Source of the DNA: Nesterenkonia marinintestina
GTDB taxonomy: Bacteria > Actinomycetota > Actinomycetes > Actinomycetales > Micrococcaceae
Assembly: GCF_025420485.1 (NCBI RefSeq)
Contig: NZ_JAOEFD010000006.1
Coordinates: 99,675-163,674 of the forward strand
Reading direction: 5' to 3'
DNA length: 64,000 nt
Each line of letters begins with the position of its first letter. The stretch's first letter is position 1. Of this stretch, positions 25,832 to 38,682 are shown one piece after another. Position numbers and translations under genes: made by a program. The notes beneath the pieces were generated by a model. The model saw only the letters and a program-made list of their open reading frames with translations, searched no databases and was not told where the DNA came from.

Positions 25832-27664
25832 TCACTCGATGGTTGCGAGCACCTCACCGGCGGTCACCGTGGTGCCCGGCTCCGCCTTGAGGCCCTTGAC
25901 CTTCCCCGACTTGTGCGCGGTCAGCGGCTGCTCCATCTTCATGGCCTCCAGCACCAGGATCAGATCGCCCTCGGCGACCTTGTCCCCATTCTTGGCATGG
26001 GCCTTGACGATCGTGCCCGTCATCGGCGAGGCCAGCTGATCGCCCGAGACTGCAGAGACTGCGGCCGTGCGCTTGCGCCGCCGCTTGGAGCGCTGCTGAC
26101 TGGTCGCCAGCTTCCCGGCCGCCAGCGACGTCGGCAGCGAGACGGTGATCCGCTTGCCGTTCACCTCCATGACCACGTCCTCGCGCTGCTCGGCCTGCTC
26201 GGGTGCGGCGTGGGCGGACAGCGCGTTGTAGGGAGGGATGGTGTTGCGGAACTCGGTCTCGATCCACCGGGTGTGCACGGAGAAGGGCTGCGGCTCCCGC
26301 CGGGTGCGGGCGGACCGCGAAGGGCGCCGTCGCCCGTCGTCCGAGACCTGGTCCTCGGCCAGCTCCGGGGCGAAGGCCGGGTCCTCCACGACGGTGCGGT
26401 GGAACGGGATGACGGTGGGCATGCCTTCGACGGTCATCTCCGCCAGCGCGCGTCGGGCGCGGCGCAGGGCCTGTTCTCTGTCCGAACCGGTGACGACGAG
26501 CTTGGCGATCATCGAGTCGAAGGAGCCCGAGATGGTCTCGCCGGCCGCCACCCCGGAGTCCACGCGCACGCCGGGACCGGTGGGCAGGTCGAAGCGCTCC
26601 AGCGTCCCCGGGGAGGGCAGGAAGCTGCGTCCGGCGTCCTCCCCGTTGATGCGGAACTCGAAGCTGTGGCCGCGGACCTCGGGATCCTCATAGCCGAGAC
26701 GCTCGCCGCGGGCGATGCGGAACTGCTCGCGGACCAGGTCGACCCCGGTGACCTCCTCGCTGACGGGGTGCTCGACCTGCAGCCGGGTGTTGACCTCGAG
26801 GAAGCTGATCGTCCCGTCGGCGCCGATGAGGAACTCACAGGTCCCCGCACCGGTGTATCCGGCCTCACGGAGCAGCGCCTTCGAGGACCGGTACAGCTGA
26901 CGCTGCTGGTTCCGGGTGAGGAAGGGTGCCGGAGCCTCCTCGACGAGCTTCTGGTTCCGGCGCTGAAGCGAGCAGTCGCGGGTGGAGACCACGACGACTC
27001 CGCCGTGGGCGTCGGCCAGGCACTGGGTCTCCACGTGGCGGGGGGCGTCGAGGAACTTCTCGATGAAGCACTCGCCCCGGCCGAAGGCGGCGGTCGCCTC
27101 ACGCACCGCCGACTCGTAGAGCTCGACGATCTCCTCGGAGTCGCGGACCACCTTGATGCCGCGCCCGCCCCCGCCGAAGGCCGCCTTGATCGCGATGGGC
27201 AGCCCCTGCTTCTCCGCGAACCGCACGACCTCCTTGGCGGACTTCACCGGCTCCTTGGTGCCGGGGGCCAGCGGGGCGCCGACCTTCTCCGCCAGCTGGC
27301 GGGCCGACACCTTGTCCCCGAGACGCTCGATGGCCTCGGGTGAGGGACCGATCCACGTCAGTCCCGCGGCGATGACCTCCCGGGCGAAGTCGGCGTTCTC
27401 GGAGAGGAACCCGTATCCGGGATGGACGGCGTCGGCACCGGTGGCCTGCGCGGCCTCCAGGATCTTCTCGGAGAGCAGGTAGCTGTCGGCGGCGGTGCTG
27501 CCGCCCAGGCAGTAGGCCTCGTCGGCCATCCGCACATGCATCGCGTCCCGGTCGGGGTCGGCGTAGACGGCCACGGCGGTGAGCCCCTCGTCGTTGGCCG
27601 CCCGGATCACCCGTACGGCGATCTCACCGCGGTTGGCGATCAGCACCTTGCTGAAGTCGTTCAT
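25832..27664 (-). CDS. accA: Acyl-CoA carboxylase alpha subunit (biotin carboxylase + BCCP)
   Basis: Biotin-containing subunit of acetyl-/propionyl-CoA carboxylase, which makes malonyl- or methylmalonyl-CoA for fatty acid synthesis. The 610 residues start with the biotin carboxylase domain ([20 protein letters not shown]-grasp lid [25 protein letters not shown]). A linker region and the biotinyl domain follow, with EAMKMEQPL and biotin-accepting Lys576, 34 residues from the end. It overlaps maf by 4 bases as the last gene of accD-accE-maf-accBC on the minus strand. The biotin ligase gene birA is nearby on the other strand, so the modification enzyme is at hand. Confidence 0.95.
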   Translation of the reverse strand: MNDFSKVLIANRGEIAVRVIRAANDEGLTAVAVYADPDRDAMHVRMADEAYCLGGSTAADSYLLSEKILEAAQATGADAVHPGYGFLSENADFAREVIAAGLTWIGPSPEAIERLGDKVSARQLAEKVGAPLAPGTKEPVKSAKEVVRFAEKQGLPIAIKAAFGGGGRGIKVVRDSEEIVELYESAVREATAAFGRGECFIEKFLDAPRHVETQCLADAHGGVVVVSTRDCSLQRRNQKLVEEAPAPFLTRNQQRQLYRSSKALLREAGYTGAGTCEFLIGADGTISFLEVNTRLQVEHPVSEEVTGVDLVREQFRIARGERLGYEDPEVRGHSFEFRINGEDAGRSFLPSPGTLERFDLPTGPGVRVDSGVAAGETISGSFDSMIAKLVVTGSDREQALRRARRALAEMTVEGMPTVIPFHRTVVEDPAFAPELAEDQVSDDGRRRPSRSARTRREPQPFSVHTRWIETEFRNTIPPYNALSAHAAPEQAEQREDVVMEVNGKRITVSLPTSLAAGKLATSQQRSKRRRKRTAAVSAVSGDQLASPMTGTIVKAHAKNGDKVAEGDLILVLEAMKMEQPLTAHKSGKVKGLKAEPGTTVTAGEVLATIE

Positions 27665-28404
27665 CGTTCCCTCGGCTCCTGCTCTCGGTTCTGGTTCGGC
27701 AAGCTGGCGGCCCCGCGCCAGTGGTCGGTGATCCCACGGCCGAGCTCGGCGAGCAGCCGGGCCAGGACGTGCGGGGAGACTCCGATCACCGAGAGGTGAT
27801 CACCTTCGACTCCCGTGACGAAGGCGGCCCCTCGTCCGTCGATCGTGAACGCTCCGGCGCAGTGCATGGGCTCGCCCGACTCTGCGTAGGCGCGGATCTC
27901 CTCCTCAGCGGGTTCGGCGAAGCTCACCCGGGTGGAGACGGTGCGCCCGACGGCGTCCCCGTCGGGCCCGATCAGCCAGTGGCCGGAGTGCAGGGTTCCG
28001 GTGCGCCCCCGCATCTCCAGCCATCTCTGCACGGCGATCTCCGGCTCGTAGGGCTTGCCGTAGGTCTGACCGTCGAGTTCGAAGACCGAGTCGCATCCCA
28101 GCACGAGCGCACCGCGTCCCGGCGGACGTGCGGCCACGTCCTCAGCCTTGGCGCGGGCCAGCAGCAGAGCGACCTCCTCGGCCGGGACGTCCTCGGCGTC
28201 GGCCAGCGCGCGGGCGGCCGAGAGCACCTCGTCCTCGTCCACGGAGGAGACCTCGACGGAGAAGTCCAGGCCGGCACCCTCGAGGACCTGGGCGCGGCCG
28301 GGGGAGGCCGAGGCCAGGATCAGCGGGACCCGATCCGCAGAGGACCGGGCCGAGTGCCTGACGGGGTCCTCAGCGTGCTCGGTGGGGTGGGAGGGCGTGG
28401 TCAT
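27661..28404 (-). CDS. maf: Maf-like nucleotide pyrophosphatase
   Basis: House-cleaning nucleoside triphosphate pyrophosphatase of the Maf/HAM1-like superfamily, which hydrolyses modified nucleotides. The signature loop [17 protein letters not shown] (about residue 30), [17 protein letters not shown] with the catalytic Asp, and [17 protein letters not shown] are present. The 247 residues are longer than usual (about 200), with an N-terminal extension and a C-terminal Arg/Gln-rich tail. It overlaps accE (4 bases) and accBC (ATGA), so it is embedded in the carboxylase operon, a conserved actinobacterial arrangement. Confidence 0.92.
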   Translation of the reverse strand: MTTPSHPTEHAEDPVRHSARSSADRVPLILASASPGRAQVLEGAGLDFSVEVSSVDEDEVLSAARALADAEDVPAEEVALLLARAKAEDVAARPPGRGALVLGCDSVFELDGQTYGKPYEPEIAVQRWLEMRGRTGTLHSGHWLIGPDGDAVGRTVSTRVSFAEPAEEEIRAYAESGEPMHCAGAFTIDGRGAAFVTGVEGDHLSVIGVSPHVLARLLAELGRGITDHWRGAASLPNQNREQEPRER

Positions 28405-28679
28405 CGCACCCCCGCCGCGAACTGCCAGGCGTCGGCTCCGTGGCGCTCATGGAGGCCCAGCCGACGGCGTCGGTAGCGGGCGCGGTTGGTGGGCCCCGCA
28501 GTGCCCTGGCCGCGGTCGTTGACGGGGTCGGAGCCGGCGAGTCGGCCGAGGACGGCCAGCACGGCGGCCAGTTCGTCGTCGGACAGCCGCGTGCCGCCCA
28601 GGTGCATGTCCACGGGTCCCTCGCCCTCGGTGTGGTCGGGGGCCTCCGCCTCTGTGCTCTCGTCGGTCCGTTCCGTCAT
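28401..28679 (-). CDS. accE: Acyl-CoA carboxylase epsilon subunit
   Basis: Small actinobacteria-specific subunit that stabilises the acyl-CoA carboxylase complex. I chose the ATG at 28679 (MTERTDESTE), giving 92 residues; it starts 11 bases after the accD stop with a GAGG upstream. The N-terminal half is acidic and variable. The helix DDELAAVLAVLGRLAG is the recognisable epsilon motif, and the C-terminus has RYRRRRLGLHERHGADAW. Position between accD and maf supports the assignment, which rests on a short motif. Confidence 0.88.
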   Translation of the reverse strand: MTERTDESTEAEAPDHTEGEGPVDMHLGGTRLSDDELAAVLAVLGRLAGSDPVNDRGQGTAGPTNRARYRRRRLGLHERHGADAWQFAAGVR

Positions 28680-28690
28680 GGGTGCCTCGC

Positions 28691-30325
28691 TCACAGCGGG
28701 ATGTTGCCGTGCTTCTTCGCCGGCAGGGTCTCGCGCTTGTGGTACGTGGCGCGCAGCGCCTTGGACACCTGCCACCGCGTCTCGGCCGGCTCGATGACCG
28801 CATCGATGTAGCCCAGCTCCGCGGCCTGGTAGGGGTTGAGCAGCTCGGCCTCGTAGTCGTCGATGAGCTCCTTGCGCCGGGCCTCGACGTCGCCTCCGGA
28901 CTTCTCCACTGCGGCGAGGTCCCGGCGGTAGAGGATGTTCACCGCACCCTGGGCCCCCATGACGCCGATCTGGGCGGTGGGCCAGGCGAGGTTGATGTCC
29001 GCGCCGAGCTTCTTCGACCCCATGACGATGTAGGCGCCTCCGAAGGCCTTGCGGGTGATGACGGTGATCTTCGGGACGGTGGCCTCGGCATAGGCGTAGA
29101 GGAGCTTGGCCCCGCGGCGGATGATGCCGTTGAACTCCTGATCGGTGCCCGGCAGGAAGCCCGGCACGTCGACGAGGGTGACGATGGGGATGTTGAAGGC
29201 GTCGCAGAAGCGCACGAAGCGGGCGGCCTTCTCGCTGGCGGCGATGTCCAGGGTGCCGGCGAGCTGGGAGGGCTGATTGGCGACCACGCCGATGCTGCGG
29301 CCCTCGATGCGTCCCAGGCCGATGACCACGTTCGGCGCGTAGAGGGCCTGCAGCTCCAGGAAGTATCCCTCGTCGAGGATCTGCTCGACCACGGTGCGCA
29401 TGTCGTAGGGCTGATTGGCCGAGTCCGGGATCAGGGTGTTGAGCGCCTCGTCCTCGATCTCGATCTTGGCCCGGTCCTCGAACGGCTCCATGGGCGCCTC
29501 GGCGAGGTTGTTCAGCGGGAGGAACTCGAGGAGGTCCTTGACGAACTCCAGCGCGTCGGTCTCGTCCTTGGCCAGGTAGGCGGCGGTGCCGGTGTGCTGG
29601 TTGTGGACCTTCGCTCCGCCGAGGGTCTCCATGTCCACGTCCTCACCGGTGACCGACCTGATGACGTCGGGACCGGTGATGAACATGTGTGAGGACTCGT
29701 CGACCATGATGACGAAGTCGTTGAGCGCCGGCGAGTAGGCCGCACCTCCGGCGGCGGGTCCCATGATCAGGGTGATCTGGGGGATCACCCCGGAGGAGTG
29801 GACGTTGTTCCGGAAGATGTCGGCGAACATGGCCAACGAGGCCACGCCCTCCTGGATGCGGGCGCCGCCGCCGTCGTTGATGGCGATCACCGGGCAGCCG
29901 TTGCGCGCGGCGAACTCCTGGACCTTGACGATCTTCTCGCCGTTGACGTTGGACAGGGAGCCGCCGAACACCGTGAAGTCCTGGGAGTACACCGCGACCA
30001 TCCGGCCGTCGACGGTGCCGTATCCGGAGACCAGGCCGTCGCCGAGCAGCTTCTTCCTCTCCATGCCGAAGGCGGTGGAGCGGTGGACGGCCAGCGCGTC
30101 GAACTCGACGAAGGAGTCGGGGTCCATCAGCAGCTCGATGCGTTCGCGCGCGGTGTGCTTGCCGCGGGCATGCTGCTTCTCCACCGACGCCGTGCCGGCG
30201 GGCGCGTCGGTCTGGTCCCGGCGGTGCCGGAACTCGGCCAGCCGGCCGGCGGTGGTGGTGAGGTCGAAGGCGTCGCGGGAGGATCCCGGCGAGGCGTCGG
30301 CGTCGTGCTGCGGCGAGTTCGTCAT
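28691..30325 (-). CDS. accD: Acyl-CoA carboxylase beta subunit (carboxyltransferase)
   Basis: Transfers the carboxyl group from carboxybiotin to acetyl- or propionyl-CoA. The 544 residues include [14 protein letters not shown] at the N-terminus, the first oxyanion region [32 protein letters not shown], and the second oxyanion [26 protein letters not shown] and [13 protein letters not shown]. First gene of the operon. Its promoter on the minus strand has TAGACT at 30385-30390, flanked by two related inverted-repeat sites. Acetyl- versus propionyl-CoA preference cannot be decided by eye. Confidence 0.95.
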   Translation of the reverse strand: MTNSPQHDADASPGSSRDAFDLTTTAGRLAEFRHRRDQTDAPAGTASVEKQHARGKHTARERIELLMDPDSFVEFDALAVHRSTAFGMERKKLLGDGLVSGYGTVDGRMVAVYSQDFTVFGGSLSNVNGEKIVKVQEFAARNGCPVIAINDGGGARIQEGVASLAMFADIFRNNVHSSGVIPQITLIMGPAAGGAAYSPALNDFVIMVDESSHMFITGPDVIRSVTGEDVDMETLGGAKVHNQHTGTAAYLAKDETDALEFVKDLLEFLPLNNLAEAPMEPFEDRAKIEIEDEALNTLIPDSANQPYDMRTVVEQILDEGYFLELQALYAPNVVIGLGRIEGRSIGVVANQPSQLAGTLDIAASEKAARFVRFCDAFNIPIVTLVDVPGFLPGTDQEFNGIIRRGAKLLYAYAEATVPKITVITRKAFGGAYIVMGSKKLGADINLAWPTAQIGVMGAQGAVNILYRRDLAAVEKSGGDVEARRKELIDDYEAELLNPYQAAELGYIDAVIEPAETRWQVSKALRATYHKRETLPAKKHGNIPL

Positions 30326-30361
30326 GGTTCTGCGGGCGAACCTTTCCTCACAGGTGTCGGT

Positions 30362-30428
30362 GGGGTTCCTACAAATCAGCGATCAGTCTAACCGGGCACA
30401 GGGGTGGTCCAGCTGTAGGAAACCTACA
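30362..30428 (-). promoter_or_regulatory. acc operon promoter with two operator-like sites
   Basis: On the minus strand the -10 is TAGACT (30385-30390) with CTGGAC 16 bases upstream. TGTAGG-N3-CCTACA (30414-30428) is a dyad just upstream of the -35. A related half, TTTGTAGGAACCCC on the minus strand (30362-30375), covers the predicted start point. Two copies of the TGTAGG(T/A)(T/A)(T/C)CC core flanking one promoter suggest a repressor of the carboxylase operon. Confidence 0.5.
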
Positions 30429-30503
30429 ACATGGGTGCCGTCGGTCCCACCGATCTCCGAACCGCGGGCGGGCGGTCCTGTTACCGGTGAGTAGACTGCG
30501 GGT

Positions 30504-31400
30504 ATGACCCAGAACACGTCAGCTCATCAGCTCCAGGGCCCGCAGTCTCTGGCGGGCCGCACCGTACTCATCTCCGGAGGCAGCCGAGGGATCGGGCATG
30601 CGATCGCCGTCGCACTGGCGGCCCGGGGAGCCCACATCGCCCTGCTGGCCAAGACCGACCAGCCCCACCCGAGCCTCGAGGGCACCGTCCACACCGCCGT
30701 CGCCGACGTCGAGGCCGCCGGGGGACGCGGGCTGGCGGTGGTGGGCGACGTCCGCAGCGACGAGGACGTCGACCGTGCCGTGGCTGAGACCGTGCAGACC
30801 TTCGGCGGGATCGACGTGCTGATCAACAACGCGTCGGCGATCGACCTGACTCCGGCGCCCGATCTGCCCATGAAGCGGTACGACCTGATGCACGACATCA
30901 ACGTCCGCGGCACCTACCGGCTGACCCAGGCCGCCGTGCCGCACCTGCGGACCTCGGCCGGCCGAGCGGCCAAAGAAGAGGGCGGGGGAGACCGATGGGC
31001 GCCGAAGGTCCTCACGCTGGCGCCTCCGCTGAACCTGGACCCCGAGTGGTTCGGCCGCCACCTGGGCTACACGATGGCCAAGTACGGGATGACGATGACC
31101 ACCCTCGGATTCGCCCGGACGCTCGCCGACGTCGGCGCCGAGGTCAACTCGCTCTGGCCGGCCACGCTCATCGACACCGCGGCGATCCGAGCGATGCCCG
31201 ACGGCGAGGCCCTGGCGCAGACCGCCCGGTCCCCGCAGATCATGGCCGACGCCGCGCTGGCGCTGCTGACCGGCGCCGCCGGGGTCCACCGCGGCGAGTT
31301 CCTCACCGACGAGCAGGTGCTGGCCCACGCGGGTCTGGAGGACCTCAGCGGGTACGCTGTGGATCCTGCACAGCGGCTCACGCCGGACATCTTCCTCTAG
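30504..31400 (+). CDS. SDR family NAD(P)-dependent oxidoreductase
   Basis: Short-chain dehydrogenase, predicted cytoplasmic. The 298 residues show cofactor loop SGGSRGIGHAIA (about residues 22-33), INNASAID, and the active-site pair YTMAKYGM with Tyr and Lys; the serine expected before it falls in a LTLAPPLNLDPEW segment, as in HSDL2-like SDRs. That subfamily is of poorly defined, possibly fatty-acid-related, function. TAGACT (30492-30497) lies 6 bases before the ATG, so leaderless. It is divergent from the acc operon and followed 37 bases later by birA, which suggests lipid metabolism, but this is inference. Confidence 0.88.
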   Translation: MTQNTSAHQLQGPQSLAGRTVLISGGSRGIGHAIAVALAARGAHIALLAKTDQPHPSLEGTVHTAVADVEAAGGRGLAVVGDVRSDEDVDRAVAETVQTFGGIDVLINNASAIDLTPAPDLPMKRYDLMHDINVRGTYRLTQAAVPHLRTSAGRAAKEEGGGDRWAPKVLTLAPPLNLDPEWFGRHLGYTMAKYGMTMTTLGFARTLADVGAEVNSLWPATLIDTAAIRAMPDGEALAQTARSPQIMADAALALLTGAAGVHRGEFLTDEQVLAHAGLEDLSGYAVDPAQRLTPDIFL

Positions 31401-31437
31401 ACGGGGCGGACGGGCAGAAGGGGCGGACAGGGATCGT

Positions 31438-32364
31438 ATGACCGAAGACCTCGGACCGGCGGAGCGGCCGCGACGGCTGGATGAGGCGAGGCTGCGGTGC
31501 AGCCTCGTCGACGGTGGGCCGTTCTCCCGCGTCGAACGGCTCGACAGTGTGGACTCCACGAATCTGTTCCTGCAGCGTGCGGGGGCAGATCCCGACGCCT
31601 TCGCACGCGAATGGCCGCATCTGTCCGTGCTGACGGCCGAGGAGCAGACGGCCGGCAGGGGCCGCGTGGACCGGACGTGGACCTCGCCGGCCGGGACCGC
31701 GCTGTCGACCTCGGTGGTGCTGCGGCCCGACTGGGACCCCGATCACCTGCGGTGGGCCTCCCTGCTGGCCGCTCTCAGCCTCGCCGAGGTTCTGGACGAG
31801 GAGTACGGGATCCCCGCCCGGGTGAAGTGGCCGAACGACGTCCACGTCGCCGACCGGAAGATCAGCGGCATCCTGGCTCTCGCGGTCCCCGGTGCGGCGG
31901 GAAGGTTCGCAGTGGTCCTGGGGATGGGGGTCAATGCGCTGCTGGAGCAGGATCGGCTGCCGACCGAGACCTCCACCTCGGTGCTGCTGGAGCTGCGGCG
32001 CCTGGGCTCGGCCGGTCCCGAGGACCTGCGGACCGAGCTGCTCATCGGCGTGCTGGGGCGCCTCGCCGAGCATCTCGGAGAGGTCGACCGCCTCAGCGCC
32101 TCCGCATCGGGGACCCCGCTGCCCCGCACGGCCCTGGGCCGCCGCCTGCTGGCGATGATGGACACCGTCGGCCGACGGGTGCGGGTGGAGCTTCCCGACG
32201 GACGGGCCCGACGCGGCGACGCCGTCGGCCTCGGTGACGACGGGGCGATCATCGTCGAGGTCGCCGAAGAGCGTGACCGCGCCGATGGGGCGTGGACCCG
32301 GGTCGACCCGGTCAGGCAGAGCTTCTCCGCCGTCGACGTGGTCCATCTGCGTCCGGAGTCGTGA
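31438..32364 (+). CDS. birA: Biotin-[acetyl-CoA-carboxylase] ligase
   Basis: Attaches biotin to the BCCP lysine of acyl-CoA carboxylase through biotinyl-AMP. The 308 residues have DSVDSTNLFL, the biotinyl-AMP loop TAGRGRVDRTW, VKWPNDVHVADRKISGIL, and the C-terminal SH3-like domain (GRRVRVELPDGRARRGDAVGLGDDGAIIVE). There is no N-terminal winged helix, so it is a monofunctional ligase and not the biotin repressor of E. coli. It is encoded close to its substrate subunit (accBC). An ACAGGG 6 bases upstream is a weak Shine-Dalgarno. Confidence 0.95.
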   Translation: MTEDLGPAERPRRLDEARLRCSLVDGGPFSRVERLDSVDSTNLFLQRAGADPDAFAREWPHLSVLTAEEQTAGRGRVDRTWTSPAGTALSTSVVLRPDWDPDHLRWASLLAALSLAEVLDEEYGIPARVKWPNDVHVADRKISGILALAVPGAAGRFAVVLGMGVNALLEQDRLPTETSTSVLLELRRLGSAGPEDLRTELLIGVLGRLAEHLGEVDRLSASASGTPLPRTALGRRLLAMMDTVGRRVRVELPDGRARRGDAVGLGDDGAIIVEVAEERDRADGAWTRVDPVRQSFSAVDVVHLRPES

Positions 32365-32401
32365 TCCTCGGCCCCCTCGACCCCTCGTGCGTACCGCCGG
32401 G

Positions 32402-32407
32402 TAGACT
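32402..32407 (+). promoter_or_regulatory. -10 box upstream of the bPH2 gene
   Basis: TAGACT, identical to the boxes before glmM, alr, SDR and ligA, lies 72 bases before the GTG of the PH-domain gene and would give it a short leader. Confidence 0.45.
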
Positions 32408-32479
32408 GAGACGTGGTCCACATCCGTGGTGCGGTGGCGCCGCGGTGGCAGGAACGGTCCCAGAACGTGAGGGGTGCAT

Positions 32480-33154
32480 GTGGGAAGGCTGAAGCTCGTC
32501 GACGGGGAACAGGTCGTCGTCCGCACCCGCGCGCACCGACGCACGCTGATCCCCGCCCTGGTCAACCTCCTGATCGCCGCCGCGGTGGTCAGCTTCCTGC
32601 TGGGGTACCTCTCCCGCGGGTCCCAGCCGGAGTTCGTCCGCCAGTTCAGCGGGCTCGGGCTCTTCGTCGTGTGGTCGCTGGGGGCGCTGACCCTGTTCTT
32701 CGGGACGGTCCGCCCCTTCCTGCAGTGGCTGAACCGCCTCACGTTCCTGACCAACCTGCGCATCGTGCAGAAGAACCTCGTCGGCCCGCCTGAGCCGATC
32801 GTCGCACCGCTGGGGCTCATCTCAGAGGTGCAGCTGCGGACCCGACGCATACAGTCGGTCTCAGGGGCCGGAGACCTCATCGTGCTCTCCGGGGCCTACG
32901 GGCAGCAGCAGCGTACTGTCCTGGCGGACATGCCCGACGCCGCACACTTCCACACCGTGGCCGCCGAGGAGCTGGGGGAGTACCGCCGTCGGGCGGCCGA
33001 GCAGCAGGCCTCACGCCTCGGTCCGGCCGGCTACGCGGCTCCCGGCGGATACGGGAACCACGGTGGGTACGCAGGCCACGGAGGGTACGGCGGCCGCAGC
33101 GGCCCGGGGGACAGCCGCCCCTACGCCCACGACCCCGGGGTGAGGGATGGATGA
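32480..33154 (+). CDS. PH (bPH2) domain-containing membrane protein
   Basis: Predicted membrane protein of unknown function. I chose GTG 32480 (VGRLKLVDGEQVVVRTRAHRR), with GAGGGG 5 bases upstream; GTG 32474 would add two residues. The 224 residues contain two membrane helices (about 25-45 and 60-80) and then a bacterial PH fold (LTNLRIVQKNL, ISEVQLRTRRIQSVSGAGDLIVLSG). The C-terminal tail is rich in Gly, Tyr and His (GGYGNHGGYAGHGGYGG). It overlaps the adenylate cyclase gene by 8 bases, which argues for a shared job, perhaps membrane sensing. Confidence 0.85.
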   Translation: MGRLKLVDGEQVVVRTRAHRRTLIPALVNLLIAAAVVSFLLGYLSRGSQPEFVRQFSGLGLFVVWSLGALTLFFGTVRPFLQWLNRLTFLTNLRIVQKNLVGPPEPIVAPLGLISEVQLRTRRIQSVSGAGDLIVLSGAYGQQQRTVLADMPDAAHFHTVAAEELGEYRRRAAEQQASRLGPAGYAAPGGYGNHGGYAGHGGYGGRSGPGDSRPYAHDPGVRDG

Positions 33155-34676
33155 CCCGTCCCGCGGCGCCGTCGGCTCCGGTCCTCCCGGATCCCGCGCG
33201 GACACCGGTCGTGCGGCGTGGGAGCAGGAGCGCAGCCGCGGCTTCGGCGCCGAGGAGCGCACGGTCGGCATCGTGCCGGTGACCCCTGATGTGCTCGGCG
33301 ACGACGACGTCGACCCGCAGGTCCTCGGCGACGGGCGCGACTACAGCCGCGAGGACCTCGACGCGGCCCGCCGCGACTGGAGCGACTTCCCCTCTCCCAC
33401 CGCCTCGCGCGCCGCGCCGCCGGTGCCGGGCACCGCCGAAGGTGCCCCGTCGGCGGCGACCCCCATCGACCCGGACTCTCCGCGCGCCCGCCGTGCGGAG
33501 GCGCCCGAGCCGTCCGTGCGGCGTCCCGGCGGCAGGCCCTACCCGGAGACGGGGGAGGACCATGAGCACTACGCCGATGAGCGCACCCCGCTGACCGCGG
33601 CGATCCCCATCCCCCGGATGGAGCAGATCGAGCAGCATGACTGGCACCGGCGGATCCGCGACCTGGAGCATCGGCTGCTCGGCGCCGAACGCAGCCTGAC
33701 CTACCGGGAGATGGCCAAGGAGCTCGGCGTCTCCACCGTCTCGGCCCGCAAACTGTGGCGGGCCCTGGGCTTCCCCAACCTCGACGACGACGTCAAGGCC
33801 TTCACCTACGCCGACGTCGAGGCGCTGGCGGCGATGATCGAGCTCGTCCGCGCCGGCCACCTGAACGAACAGACGGCCATCTCGCTGACCCGCTCGGTGG
33901 GCCAGATGACCGACCGGATGGTGGTGTGGCAGATCGAGGCGCTGGTCGAGGACCGGATGACCCAGCAGCGCCTCCCCGACGCCACCGCGCGCAGCCAGGT
34001 CATCGAGACGCTGCCCAGCCTCATCGACCCGCTGCAGCAGCTGACGGCCTACGCCTGGCGTCGCCAGCTCTCGGCGGCCCTGCAGCGGCTCACCGTGCGG
34101 GTCGAGTCCGGGCTGGCGGCCAGCGCGGCCGGGCGCGACGGCTCCGAGGACGACGCCCCGCTGCCGCTGGCCCGCGCCGTGGGGTTCGTCGACCTGGTCT
34201 CGTACACCTCGCTGTCCCGGACCATGAACGAACGCACCCTGGCCGAGACCGTCCAGCGCTTCGAATCGGTGTGTGCGGAGATCATCTCCATCGGCGGCGG
34301 GCGGCTGGTCAAGACCGTGGGGGACGAGGTCCTCTTCAACGCCGAGACGCCCGAGGCCGGGGCCGACATCGCACTGGCGCTGGCCGAGACCATCGCCGCA
34401 GACGAGGTCCTCCCGCAGGCGCGCGGCGCCGTGGTGTGGGGACGGGTGCTCTCGCGCATGGGCGACATCTACGGACCCACGGTGAACCTCGCCGCACGGC
34501 TCACCGCGCTCGCGGACCCCGGTTCGGTCCTGGTGGACACGGTCACGGCTGAGACTCTCGACGAGGATGACTACATGCTGGTCCCGCAGCCTCCGCGGAT
34601 GGTGCGCGGCTTCGGCGAGGTCCAGCCGCACATGCTGCTGCGCGCCGGCGGCGACGGGATCCGCCTCGACACGTGA
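33147..34676 (+). CDS. Class III adenylate cyclase with N-terminal regulatory domain
   Basis: Makes cAMP from ATP. The 509 residues are: a variable N-terminus (1-150); a regulatory domain (about 170-320, starting SLTYREMAKELGVSTVSARKLWRALGFP in two parts) that matches the autoinhibitory pH-sensing domain of the mycobacterial cyclase Rv1264; and a C-terminal cyclase domain. Catalytic features are metal-binding Asp in GFVDLVSYT and VGDEVLF, and the transition-state Asn/Arg in VNLAARL. It overlaps the upstream PH protein by 8 bases. Response to pH is inferred from the Rv1264 family and not shown here. Confidence 0.9.
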   Translation: MDDPSRGAVGSGPPGSRADTGRAAWEQERSRGFGAEERTVGIVPVTPDVLGDDDVDPQVLGDGRDYSREDLDAARRDWSDFPSPTASRAAPPVPGTAEGAPSAATPIDPDSPRARRAEAPEPSVRRPGGRPYPETGEDHEHYADERTPLTAAIPIPRMEQIEQHDWHRRIRDLEHRLLGAERSLTYREMAKELGVSTVSARKLWRALGFPNLDDDVKAFTYADVEALAAMIELVRAGHLNEQTAISLTRSVGQMTDRMVVWQIEALVEDRMTQQRLPDATARSQVIETLPSLIDPLQQLTAYAWRRQLSAALQRLTVRVESGLAASAAGRDGSEDDAPLPLARAVGFVDLVSYTSLSRTMNERTLAETVQRFESVCAEIISIGGGRLVKTVGDEVLFNAETPEAGADIALALAETIAADEVLPQARGAVVWGRVLSRMGDIYGPTVNLAARLTALADPGSVLVDTVTAETLDEDDYMLVPQPPRMVRGFGEVQPHMLLRAGGDGIRLDT

Positions 34677-34829
34677 CCGGGGGTCGGTCGGAGCATGGAG
34701 ATCCCCGGATCCCCGTGCGAAGATTGATCCAGCAACGGCCGTGGGGCGGGCCGCCCCGCTCCGCCGTGCGGTCCAGCGCCCGAACCGGCACCCACGCGGT
34801 GCCGACCGTCCCGCAGGGAGAGCACATCC

Positions 34830-35591
34830 ATGAGCAGCGATCAGATCGAACAGACGCAGGGTCTGTATCTGGACTACGGATACGGATCCCACGTCGGTCT
34901 GCGCCGTGAGCTCAACGAGGACTCTTCGGTGGTGACCGACTCGCTGTTCGCCGTGGCCGACGGGATGGGCGGGCATGAGGCCGGCGAGGTCGCCTCCTCC
35001 CTGGCGGTGCAGGTCCTCGCGGAGGCCTGGCAGGACGCCGAGGACGGGCTCACCGCCGACGACGTCCCGCGGATCGTCGCGGACGCGGACGCCCGCATCC
35101 GCAGTCAGACCTCCGGCCGTGCCGGCACCACCCTGACCGGCGCGGTGGTCTCCCGGCGTGCGGGCGGAGACTCCGACGACGGCCTCGACTGGCTGGTCTT
35201 CAACATCGGCGACTCCCGCACCTACGTCCATCACGAGGGAGTGCTCGAACAGGTCACCGTCGACCACTCTCAGGTCCAGGAGCTCTACGAGTCCGGGATG
35301 ATCACCGCCGAGGAGCGGCAGCACCACCCGCAGCGCAACGTGGTCACGCGCGCGGTCGGCGCCGGCGACGCCGCGGGCGCCGACGTCGTCGTCGTGCCGG
35401 TCCGGGCCGGCCAGCGTCTGCTGATCTGCTCCGACGGCCTCTCCGGCGAACTGGAGGCCGATGCGATCTCCGACATCCTCGGTGCCGGGCGGTCGCCGCA
35501 GGACACCGTGGACTGGCTCATCCATGCCGCGCTGCGCGCCGGCGGCCGGGACAACGTGACCGTCGTCGTCGTCGACGTCCGCCGCGGCTGA
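34830..35591 (+). CDS. PP2C-family serine/threonine phosphatase
   Basis: Metal-dependent phosphatase acting on phosphoserine/phosphothreonine. The 253 residues have the ordered PP2C motifs: RELNEDSS, VADGMGGHEAGEVAS, NIGDSRTYV, TRAVGAG, CSDGLSGELE and GGRDNVTVVVVDV; the metal-binding aspartates are all present. No membrane helix, so it is cytosolic. GGGAGAG lies 8 bases before ATG 34830. It stands 153 bases after the cyclase and just upstream of ligA; no Ser/Thr kinase is encoded nearby. Confidence 0.93.
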   Translation: MSSDQIEQTQGLYLDYGYGSHVGLRRELNEDSSVVTDSLFAVADGMGGHEAGEVASSLAVQVLAEAWQDAEDGLTADDVPRIVADADARIRSQTSGRAGTTLTGAVVSRRAGGDSDDGLDWLVFNIGDSRTYVHHEGVLEQVTVDHSQVQELYESGMITAEERQHHPQRNVVTRAVGAGDAAGADVVVVPVRAGQRLLICSDGLSGELEADAISDILGAGRSPQDTVDWLIHAALRAGGRDNVTVVVVDVRRG

Positions 35592-35632
35592 CCCCGCCCC
35601 TCCTCGGAGCGGCACCCACTAGACTCAGCTGA

Positions 35633-38678
<3,046 letters not shown>

Positions 38679-38682
<4 letters not shown>

